A stretch of 64,000 bases of DNA from Zerene cesonia (Eukaryota; Arthropoda; Insecta; Lepidoptera; Pieridae): contig NC_052126.1 in NCBI RefSeq assembly GCF_012273895.1, forward strand, positions 3,609,218 to 3,673,217, in the 5' to 3' direction. The first letter of the stretch is position 1; each line of letters starts with the position of its first letter. Position numbers and translations under genes: made by a program. The notes under the pieces are model-generated. The model searched no databases. It was not told where the DNA came from and saw only the letters and a program-made list of their open reading frames with translations. Below, in pieces: positions 39,801 to 51,800 of the stretch.

Positions 39801-42800
39801 ACGATTACGATAGGTACGTGTAAACTAAAGTACCAATCCCAAAAAAATACGATGAATACAACCTTTCAACAAATAGCAATACTTGCATAATGTTTAATAT
39901 ACAAAGAAAAGACACTCGCGCTCGCACTCGCGTATAGAACAAACCTGATTTTCTATTATATTTTGATGTTAAAAAATTCGCATTTGGTAGATTTTCATTT
40001 GTTTGTGCTGTGGACGTAGCTTCGTTCCAAATTTCAAGGTTCTGAGTTCTGATTAGCAAAGATGTTGTTTGTATATTTATCGACAAATTATTCTAAATAG
40101 AAAAAATGTGATCAAATTGTTACGGAAAAGATCTGATACATCTATAATCTCATATATCATAATGTAAGTTTGTAGATACAAGATTATCTATCTGATTATT
40201 CAAAGTAGTATTAGATAAGCGATCTCAGACGATTCGAAATCTCCAAAACAATGCTATCACGCTGTCGAAATACCCCCTACAACTATCTATACAAATAATC
40301 TTGCGCCATATTTTAACATAAACTCTTACACGTGTTAGAACGTCCATACAAATATTTTTTTCATTTAGATAAAATGCGCGTGCTAAGGTATTCGTTGCTA
40401 AGCTCCTCCGGCACTAATTTTTGTGGTTCGGTTTTTGTGTAGGTACGTATATTAGGTAGATCTGTGAACATATGTATTCGAGAACTATTCCTTATACTCC
40501 TACCCCAAGATATAAAGTCGTTCTGCTAGAACAATGTTTACCTAGTCAGCTTGTATATATATGAAGGTAGAGAAAACATTAAAGTTTTCATTTTATTGGT
40601 ATGTTTTTTTTATATAATCAACACACGTTTGACCACAATCCCGCCAGATGGGAAACGGCGATGTGGTCTGCTTAGGTACACGTCTGCCTAGAAGGTGCCA
40701 ATATACACAAGCTAATATTAATAAGCTTTTCCTTTTCTTGCATCTGGAAAAAACGAATAGTTAAAAAACGAACGTGACTCGGGACGCTCGACAGAAGTAA
40801 CTAAACCTTAATACGGCTAGCGCTCTGGGTTGGAATGAGAGAGTTGCAGCCTGCCTACCACTGCTATATGCGGGAAGCAAGGCCGTAACCCGTTACGTAA
40901 CGCAGCGGTTTACCCCACGAAAAATGCGCTATAAAAATCCCCACAGTATAAGTTCAAAAAAACCCAGCGGCCAGCGGAGAGGAACTGGGACGAGCATCGA
41001 GTCATATATGGGACGAGTCATGTTTACATTATTTCTTTTTTTTTTTGGTTTTTCATTTGAATCATTAATGTTCCGTTATAATACCGGTAGAATATATATT
41101 TAAATTTATGGGCGATCGCCTACGTCATGCGCTGGTGTATTTACATTTTTGCACGTAATTAAGACAAAAAATTTGTATTTTCGTATCTCGATTTAATTCA
41201 ATATTCGCGAATTTATTACTTTATCGGACTTTTAAGTGACATTAGGCAGTTTTGATTTTAATGTCATAAATAATGCCAGATAATAACGACAGTAATTAGA
41301 AATATATGTTTGTTTTATTCATTTATCGTTGAAAACAAATGGCATGAAATAATTATTATTAAAAAACTGAATCGCCTTCAAATTAGAACTAGACCAAATT
41401 TAAATGGGACCACATGGCAGGCTTTCAAATAAAGAATCATAAAAACTAATTTATCCAGTGAAAAGTTATGAAACATAAAGAAATGCACTCCAATTGATAA
41501 CCTCTTTCTTTTTGAAAGTAGTTGTTGGTTGAAAAGTAGGCATGTTAATTATTCAATATATAATATATCATTCGGCAAAGATACGATAAAAAATCTATCA
41601 TATTATAATAACGAATTCTATGCGCTTTTGTAAAACTTATATCAAAGGCTGACTTTGTGCTTTGTGATTAAAACTTTTGTTTTAAAACTTTGTTATCGCA
41701 ATTCTTTTGTTATCTGTGAATGATAAAAATGTAATCAGCAATGTTTTATTAAAAAAAAAAAATAACGCACTTTGTTTTGGTAAGAGCAGGAAGCCGAGTG
41801 GAACATGGGTCGCCTGGTGGTAAGCGATAAGCAGCGCTCATAAACATTTGCAGAGACCTACCTCTGCAGAATTATTGGATGTAATTTAAGTCAACATTTT
41901 TCTTTGATTTGTTTAATTACATAGAAAATCATATATGTATCCAAAGCAAATCATGTGCAGGTAATTAGTTCAGTAGCAACAAAGTTCAAATCGAAATATT
42001 CTTCTAATTACCTCTTAGTTGCAATTACATATTCATAAAAATACTAGATAAGCTAATGAGTTGATCAATAGATATTATATTATAATATGTAACTTAGTAT
42101 CTAACCTTATTAATTTTTAATAGTAATTTTTGACCCTTAAAATCTTACATTCACAATGTTAGTTACCAAACTCCTCTGAAACGGCTGGACCGATTCTTAT
42201 GAAATTTTGTGTGCATATTGGGTATGTCTGAGAATCGGCCAACATCTATTTTTCATACCCCTAAATAATAACAGTAAGGCAGACGGATTTTACGAAGATT
42301 ACGTATCTTCCGCTCTCAAAAATACATCACATTTCATACAATAACTCTTTTTGAGGAATTTCAACATTTATTTAAATTTATTTACTTATTCAACTCATAT
42401 ATATTTTTTTCTAAATGTTTAGCAAATTTTACTCACAAAGTTTATTTTCTATATCTAGTCTGCTATAAATCTCCGTTTCTAATAAAATCACGTGGCTACG
42501 CTCACATCACATGCGACGCGGTACCGGTTTGCTAATGTTACTAACCTTATAGTCCGGTCAATTTAGACCAAAAAATGAGGGTGAAGTTACATAAAGTCCC
42601 AACAAGCTGAATTTCTGTGAANNNNNNNNNNNNNNNNNNNNNNNNNNNNNNNNNNNNNNNNNNNNNNNNNNNNNNNNNNNNNNNNNNNNNNNNNNNNNNN
42701 NNNNNNNNNNNNNNNNNNNNNNNNNNNNNNNNNNNNNNNNNNNNNNNNNNNNNNNNNNNNNNNNNNNNNNNNNNNNNNNNNNNNNNNNNNNNNNNNNNNN

Positions 42801-45800
42801 NNNNNNNNNNNNNNNNNNNNNNNNNNNNNNNNNNNNNNNNNNNNNNNNNNNNNNNNNNNNNNNNNNNNNNNNNNNNNNNNNNNNNNNNNNNNNNNNNNNN
42901 NNNNNNNNNNNNNNNNNNNNNNNNNNNNNNNNNNNNNNNNNNNNNNNNNNNNNNNNNNNNNNNNNNNNNNNNNNNNNNNNNNNNNNNNNNNNNNNNNNNN
43001 NNNNNNNNNNNNNNNNNNNNNNNNNNNNNNNNNNNNNNNNNNNNNNNNNNNNNNNNNNNNNNNNNNNNNNNNNNNNNNNNNNNNNNNNNNNNNNNNNNNN
43101 NNNNNNNNNNNNNNNNNNNNNNNNNNNNNNNNNNNNNNNNNNNNNNNNNNNNNNNNNNNNNNNNNNNNNNNNNNNNNNNNNNNNNNNNNNNNNNNNNNNN
43201 NNNNNNNNNNNNNNNNNNNNNNNNNNNNNNNNNNNNNNNNNNNNNNNNNNNNNNNNNNNNNNNNNNNNNNNNNNNNNNNNNNNNNNNNNNNNNNNNNNNN
43301 NNNNNNNNNNNNNNNNNNNNNNNNNNNNNNNNNNNNNNNNNNNNNNNNNNNNNNNNNNNNNNNNNNNNNNNNNNNNNNNNNNNNNNNNNNNNNNNNNNNN
43401 NNNNNNNNNNNNNNNNNNNNNNNNNNNNNNNNNNNNNNNNNNNNNNNNNNNNNNNNNNNNNNNNNNNNNNNNNNNNNNNNNNNNNNNNNNNNNNNNNNNN
43501 NNNNNNNNNNNNNNNNNNNNNNNNNNNNNNNNNNNNNNNNNNNNNNNNNNNNNNNNNNNNNNNNNNNNNNNNNNNNNNNNNNNNNNNNNNNNNNNNNNNN
43601 NNNNNNNNNNNNNNNNNNNNNTTTAAACAACTTCACAGAAATTCAGCTTGTTGGGACTTTATGTAACTTCGAATGTCTAAATTGACCGGACTATTACCTC
43701 ACGTGAGAGCTTATAGATGTAAATTATATGGAAAATGCGGTCGCGTTTAAATGTATTCATTACGATTACAACACATTTAATTATTTTTATGACTTATGCT
43801 TGTTTACTATAAGCGTGATATTTTTTTTGGGTTGAAATGTAAGTGAATTTATCAGTACTCTGAAGGTATGAGATGCGTCAGTAAGTTTTAAGTTTGACTT
43901 AAATCTGTAGGTACTTAATAATAAAAAGTTGAAGAGATGTTTGTTTGAACGCGCTAAAATCCGTGTTTGTTATAGGCTTTATATGTATTACGGGCGAAGC
44001 CGGGACCGCTAGCATAAGTGTGAAGTTTAGTGTCTTATGAGTGTTGCAAAATAATTTATTTTTAAACACAACTATTCCCATTCTTTAAATATGAATAGCA
44101 GCCTCTCTCCATGAGTGTAGCCGGATTGAATTGGGAAAATAAAAATGTTCATGCAGACTTCTAAAAGAATAGTGTTTGAGGCCGTTTTTAGTTGTCATTT
44201 TTCAGCTTACAAACTTATATAAAAACATTTTCATTTTGGATTAATTTTAGTGTAAGAAATACTGTCATCACACGTGCTTCGCACGTGCGCGAAGGCACAG
44301 ATGGTTAGCCGGCAAATTCTCTTTAACCAGCTGTATCCATTCCATTTATACATTATTTTCTTGAGTATTTATTAGTTTCTACTATTTCAATCCTTTCGTT
44401 TAGCACTGTTATGCGAATCTATGTCGATATTATTCATACATATGTGATTGGAAAATATTGCGCAATTAAATTTTTATTGATTCATTTACTTCTTTTCCCT
44501 CGCAAATTTTTGATGTACAATTCGATTAAGGTCAACAAAAAAGGTCTCCGAAATCCCTGGGGGCGACGTACCACTCCAGATCTTAAAATGGAATCAAAAA
44601 CAATTTCCTATATAAAAGGAAAACCTTCGTTTTGGGAATATTGTTTAAAAAACAATACAGATTTTTGTTTTACTCGCCGTACTTTAAATCTTGTATTGAA
44701 ATACCCCGTTACCATTACGATGATTAATTTATAAAAATATTTTATTTTAAGATAACCATATAAATAATTTCTATGTAATTTCAACTCAAAATTATCCAAT
44801 ACTCAAGAATTCTCTTTAACAAAATCCTACGTTCTCAGATCAGACCATGTGATGCTAATAACGGATTGGATACACGAGCTATCGGTGGGCATGTTCACTG
44901 ATCACCACCACTCGCTCGGTGACAACAAACCCCCCACGTTGCTGATCAACGGTGTCGGCAGATTCAGATACTTCAACGACACCAATAAATCGGTGAAGCC
45001 AATGTACATGAAGACAGCTAGGTTTAATGTGGAACAGGTAAGTCTGTTCATTATTATTTAATTAAGTTGAGGTAAAAAGTCTCAGGGCTATCCCTGTATA
45101 ATTCATGTTGCTGTACGATTTATATGTCATATGCTATGTCCATTCTTGGGTTTCGTTGTACCACATTCATCCGATTCGGTTCAGTTTTTTCGGTGTGAAG
45201 AGGAGACAGACAAACAGAGTGTCTTTTGCATTTATAATATTAGAAGGGATTTGCTGTGCAAGCGACAATGTAGCCTATATTTTGATTAATGTTAGTGGAT
45301 GTCAATGCTTCCAACTAACTTTTTAAATCATTTTAGTATCCAGTTAATTAGTAATGAGAGACTGAAATTTCATTAAAATTTAAATTTCAGTCATATCGAT
45401 AAATAACAATTAAACTTTGTATGCTTGCTATTGCTTAATTTTTGCACGATTTGTGTGTGTTATTGTAGGGGACGATAAGAATTTTTGGTGTGTATGTCAA
45501 AATTTGACTATCTGTGAACGGCACAGATAATATAAAACTATATTTTATCTGTATCGGGAATTTAGAAGCCATGCTTATTTGGACTGAACATATTATATAT
45601 GAATTTAAACTGACACTGGAAACTTTTATCAGACTTCAAATATCACCATCACGTCGGTTCTTTTTATAGCAGCTACTTTCCAAACCAGTGGTTATATTAA
45701 TTGTTATGTAATATGACGAATCAGATCTGCATCTCAATTAAATCAAGTTGATTGTTGGAGTTTGTTTCGATGTTATGAAACACTAAGAATGTCTTCTAGA

Positions 45801-48800
45801 GTCTTCGTTTAATTTCGACGACTGAAGCTAGTTTTAGCAACAGTTTTAAAAAAGGTGAACGAAATTCGCTTAGTAAAAGAAATAAAAGGCAATATTGAAA
45901 TTGAAATCTATATTATATTGCAATATTGAAATCTACACTATTAAAACCGATAAGACTTAGGAAGTTATCTGAGGTTTTTCTAAAGATTAAGACACAATTC
46001 ATTACTTCACAAAAATCATGTATAACATTATGAAAGCATTACAAAAAAATAAGATTTCCCACGCGTGTTGAGCTTATTAAATATAATATTTCGATCTCGT
46101 AGCCTAAATTATGTATAAGAATTATTTCTTCAAATTAACCCTTATTTTTATATTTCCCTGAATATAAAAATAAGCATCGTTTTGGTGTAAATAAGATGAG
46201 AGGGTAGAAAGGGTCTTGGCGCAGGACTGTTTGAATCTGAACCATCTCTCCAGGGCTACAAGTATCGGTTTCGTGTGATCAACGCGGAGTTCCTGAATTG
46301 TCCCATTGAGATGTCGGTGGACGGCCACAACATCACCATACTTGCGTCTGATGGTTATGATCTAGAACCTATTACTGGTAAGTAGAACATTTTTGTGCTT
46401 TTAAGAAAAATGACGTGTAATACCTACAAAATGAAGGTCATTTAATAACATATACGCGAATAACTTTCTTATCCCCTGGTTACGTGTATGACTCCTCCTA
46501 TAAATAGCCAAGAAATACGCGTAGAGGTAAGTAGTATTGACTTTTTGTGGTATTAGTTTATATTTGTACACAAATGTGTGTGTATTTTGCATCAAGTTAA
46601 ACAGTTGGCTGTCTGTCTGTAAAATCCGCTTAATAGAACAAAACTAAATGTGAAATGTGAAACGTCATTTGATCGATTATTTACAATTTCTCGACTAGAA
46701 TTCTATGCACACATTATACCGACAAATTACAGTTTTCTGGCATACTACATGAATAAAATGTGTGACTATTGTTTAGGGCTGCCACACCTTCTTATATAAA
46801 TTCTTATCTGTATATCTAGTTATATCTAAAACAGTCAGTATGTCATATAACGTAATATTATACATCCTATTACAGTAATTTTATAACCCTCGTATTATAA
46901 TTTCTTCCTGATCGACGTCATTTTACCAAACATGGAAACGCATAATTAAACCCGTAACTTCTTTTTTGCTCTATACATAACAAACAATATTAAAGGACTA
47001 CGATTAATTATACAACGTCGACACTCACAGCTCTGTATAATATTTCCCATAATGTGCCAACCCTATCCTCATTATAATATCTTCGCGGTCCACACTATTG
47101 TGCGGCGCGTGGAAATTCCGACTCACTGTCGTTAGCTCGTTTGTTTCATTGCCGAAATTTCACCCGCCGTAGCACTATAATTAAAAGTTGAATCTGAAAG
47201 CGCATTTTATATTTAAACCGTTTTACACCAAGCAACGGAATTCGTCCATTGTTCACGTATGTGTTTTCCACTGATTGGTATCTGTCTTTTATTTTGATGT
47301 GTATGTTTTTTAACTTTTACGTGTGACAAATATTGGGTTGATTTTTTAATTTTGTGTTTTAATTTTTTACATACGCAGATTGGTTAATTACTTTTCTCGA
47401 GTTTTTTAAAAGTTAACTATTCAACTAATAGCTTATTTATTTTATTATCACACTACCTTACCTTGCCTATTTACGCTAACGCGTATTAGACTATCAGGTA
47501 ACGACACCAAAATCGACGATAAATGTCCCTAGCTTTAGTGATTCGAATTTTTGCGCCTTTTGAAAATGCCTTAGCTAGTATTCTTTAATAAATAAATATC
47601 CTGAAACATATAAAAGGATACGTGATCTAATTTTATTATAAATTGAGATTTTAAAACGACATATCTTATCACACAATAATAAAGTATAGTTTCTGTATTA
47701 TTTATACAGAAACACTAAATGTATGTAGGCAGTATTATACATTTAGAAATTAAATAGTTTTTAACGGATTTTAGACTGTGTCTCCCCGTGACCACGCTCG
47801 CTGTAAGGTGTTCGAAACGTCGGGTTAATAATATATTAAAGATACATATAAATCGCGTTTAAAATCCATTCAAAAGTCTTTAATTTCTAAGTTTATATCC
47901 TATTTAACTTTGTGATTAAATGACAATTAATTCCGATTATAGAGTGCATATATGTAACGAATTATACTATAAGCGTATCTCAATTTTATACGCTTGCCTA
48001 GCTATGATTGAAAAGAACAAAGCAAAAAAACCAGACAATACCTCTCTAATCCACTATTCTTTCCCTGTAAAGGAAATTAGCAATTCTCATTGCGCTTTGT
48101 AAATACTCTAGTATCGTTTGTCAAGGCGAAAAAAGCTAGTTAATTGAAAACCGAGTGCAGATGCAAAATAGATCTCGATAATAAGAAACGGGAATTTCGA
48201 GAATCAGTATCGGAAAACTCGTTATATCATTTAAAGTGGAATTTAAGAGGGATGCTACATTTGCGGAAAAATGTTTGGAAATTTGAATAAAGATGATATA
48301 AAACAGATATAAAAAATAAAGGATAGGATCCATATAGACATAGATATTATATCTAGGATCGAAGGGGTACGTTTGATATGTAGTTTAATAGTAAAAATGT
48401 TTAAAATATATTGAATATTCTAGTGTTGTTTTCAATAAAAGGCAAATAAGCTTTAATTATAAGGAAGTAGTTAAAAGAAAATAATGGATTTGAAAAAACA
48501 CGTACTATATTAAGTTTTTCAACACATTTTGAAATATCATAAATAAGCACCATTCGAAATAAACATGACTACAAATACTTTAAAATACTTATATTAACAT
48601 GTTTCTTTAAAAGGCTTTTACGAAAATGCGATTGTTACAACTCAACAATAAAAAACGTTGTTTATGATAACACAATTCAATTACAGAGTTTCACGGGAAT
48701 TCCCTAACAAATCTAGGTTCACAATGGCGCATTTTCACTTCCAGGACAAGGGTAGTGATACGAATTTAATTAGTATCGCTATTTATGGGGTTCGTTAGTT

Positions 48801-51800
48801 CTTTTGAAGTTAACCATAGAACGTTTACCTTGCATATTTATGACAGATATAAGTTTAATTGTCTATTGAGGATTGTTGGTTCGTTGTTTGTAGTTTGTAT
48901 TTATCTAATTTACCTCATTAATATTATAAAGAGGAAACATTCGCGTTTTTGTATGTTTGTTTGTAATGTTTGCACCCAAAAATTGGATGGTACGGTACGA
49001 ATTTAGAAGACTCCTTCAGAATTAGAAATATAATTCTATATAATAACATAGGCAATTAGGCATACAAGTAATACGGGCAAAGCCAGAGCAAATAGTCGGT
49101 ATTCTTATAAATAAATATGTAAAACTTATTTTTGATTTTTTGTTTTTTGAAATTTAGTAAGGTATCAAAAATCCAAATACTCCCTTATTTGTGGGCGGGA
49201 TATGTAAATTAAATGTGAACTTTTATTTGTTTATTTCATAGTAGCGATACACATTTATTTTTCCGGTTTCAGTGGAACAGTTTCCGGACGATTTGTTGAT
49301 TTAATTCTGCTAACTTATAAACAACCGCAGCTTTCATTACTGCTATAAAGTGTTCAATACATGAATTGCAAATTACCTTTTTAAATATTATCAACACAGT
49401 ACAGAAATATAAGTATGCGTATAATAAGACACATACGGATCATAGGTTGCTTTAACATAGGTTGTTCCATCAAGACCAAAATCCATAAGACAAAGACTAC
49501 AAATACGTTATAATTTACCCAATATCTTCTCCACTTCAAGCCACGGCTCAATGGTTCAAAAGCAATTGCTCATTACAGCCTTTGACGGATTATTGCTTTG
49601 AACTCATATCCAACAGATGAACATCTTACGCTACTTATGAATGCTCCATTTCATTTTGATCAAGTTTTCCGAGGAACTGAGAATTAAATCTTGATATTTC
49701 TAGGTTTTGGTGAGTGGTTTTAGCGCTATTGAATATGAAGATCAAGAGTTTGTTTAGCTTTGTAGTTCAAATATACGAGTATATGCTCCAGTGAGTAATT
49801 GTAATCGGTGATTTAAGAAGATTACGGAGAATAGATAATATTTTGTGAAGTACAATACCGGGTAGTAAACTTTTAGGAATAAAATGCTTTATCGGCTTTG
49901 TTCGCCGTAATACGCTCGTCCGCTGAAATGTTTCGAAATAATCGAATAAATATTATAACGAACTAAGCAAGATTTTTATTAAATCCATTTTTCTTAATAT
50001 TTTATATTAAAAAAATTAATACATTTACCCACATATTATCGTAATTTTACTTAAAAATTGATATTCTTGTTCTTATATCGTGTACAGGAAAAGTAAATAA
50101 CTCTTATTCAATTCAATTTATATACCCACGGGTTTTCAGTCAATACACGCAGTTTTGCCTGGCCAGAATTTCCGAGGGTTCGCAACTCTTTGATCCCATC
50201 TGAATATGTAAATTGTGGGTCGTTCTATCAACTGCAGTGGAGTCTGTTTCACTCCTAAACTTAGATACTGTGTATTGCGTTTTTAAATTTTATTTGCATG
50301 CTAATAGTAAGGCTGTGAGTTTATAAACGTTAATAAAAGTGAAGTGTAGTTACTACGTACGTGACTAAAAGTGGTGTGTTCAATGTTTGCAAGATTTTAT
50401 TGTATTGTACATAGTATATTGTAAGAGTTATAAATGTAATAATTTAATAGATTTCGTACTGTAACTTATATAAGTTAAATGCTTACACAAGCATTTATCT
50501 GCTTTATTAGAACTATAGATTGTGAAGAAGTGTGGTAAGATAAATCCGATAGCGGAACATCTTTTTAATTTTTCGATTTGTTCTTGTTCATAGTAATACA
50601 CGATCTTTTTTATGTCACCGTCGGCAATGGAGCTGGTGGGTCGCCTGATGGTTAGCGCAATCACCGCAAATTGGAAAGGGATTAGGAAAGGATTGTTTAG
50701 AGGAATAAAGGAAAGAAATGGGAAGGGTAAGGAAAGGGATATGGTCCTCCGGCTCCCCCACTCACCGAACGAAACACAGTAGTATGCTATTTCACGCCGG
50801 TCTTCTGTGGGGGTGTGGCACTTCCGCGGTGCTAGCTGGCCCAATTCGTGCCGAAGCATGCTCGACTCCCACATTAAATCTATCTAATAATAAATATTTT
50901 ATTTCCCATACGAAAGTTACAAAAAAAAAAAACATTAAATATGTATATTAAAATGACAAAAATTTTTTCTTCACTTTTAATGTGATTCCCTATTTTTTAG
51001 TTTTTTTATGTGATAGCCAGCATGGAGCTGGTGGGTCGCCTGAGGGTAAACAGCCAGCACCGCCGATAAACGCTAGCAGAAGCTGCATGCCTGTATATCT
51101 TAGATAGCTATTAGTATATTGTATATATTATATATATACAATATACTATAGTATATCTTAGATAGCTATTAGTATATTGTATATATTATATATATACAAT
51201 ATACTATAGTATATCTGAGATAGCTATTAGTATATTGTATATATTGACATATATATAGTTTATAGGTTTTGGGACAAAATAAGATGCTGATCTTATTTTG
51301 TCCCAAAAACTATTCGAGAGACAAAACATACCCGATGCCCAACAGAACCTTGACGATTTCGCGAACAGTCTGTACATAGATTTAAGTGAATGAAATAAGT
51401 TCTAAAAATCAATTACATCTAATTAAATATCGCTCCATAGGCTGAGCGGTGAATAATTCAGAAGTATTTTCAGTATTAAGGGCACATTTGATCTGAAGCG
51501 ATTTCTTAAAATCTTAATAAAACCTTTTAGCCTAAGCCAATTTTCACTTTTATGAATTGGTTTTGAATATTTTAATAGTTAAAGTCAACAATGCTCATTT
51601 TAATTGCTATTTCATTAGAAGATTGTATTGAATAATTTTATATGGTATCAAATCGTTTTGGTGTTATAGTCAGAAGTTACATTTTTGTAGAAAATTTCGT
51701 TTCAGAAAAATCCATTGAGATACGTATGATAGTGTTATATAACATATTCAAGATTCTTTTTATATAATGTTATTCTTTTTTATAAATGATCAATAATTTA

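Larger units (their letters stand above)
39814..44838 (+). other. Laccase intron 4 (about 5 kb, includes an assembly gap)
   Basis: GTACGT...TTCTCAG. Holds a LINE-tail fragment (40,606), an S1 remnant (41,775), a repeat of family D (42,165), the N gap with flanking inverted repeats (42,550-43,693) and an H2 fragment (43,920). The true intron length is unknown because the gap is a 1,000-N placeholder. The 107-codon open frame at 44,411-44,734 has no recognisable feature. Confidence 0.85.
45038..46253 (+). other. Laccase intron 5 (1,216 bp)
   Basis: GTAAGT...CTCTCCAG. Holds an H3-type fragment (45,130-45,252) and a diverged LINE tail (about 45,600-45,720), plus an 11-bp inverted repeat at 45,360-45,370/45,382-45,392. 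Confidence 0.9.

Noticed and set aside
42587..43666. Long open frames of about 349 codons on both strands
   Set aside because: They consist almost wholly of N and reflect the assembly gap.
44411..44734. 107-codon open frame in intron 4
   Set aside because: A+T-driven composition, no domain, no splice logic, and it lies inside a laccase intron. A chance frame is likely.
50428..50951. Overlapping open frames on both strands, up to 148 codons
   Set aside because: They coincide with a reversed S1 SINE-like copy. The same peptide pieces recur at other S1 copies.
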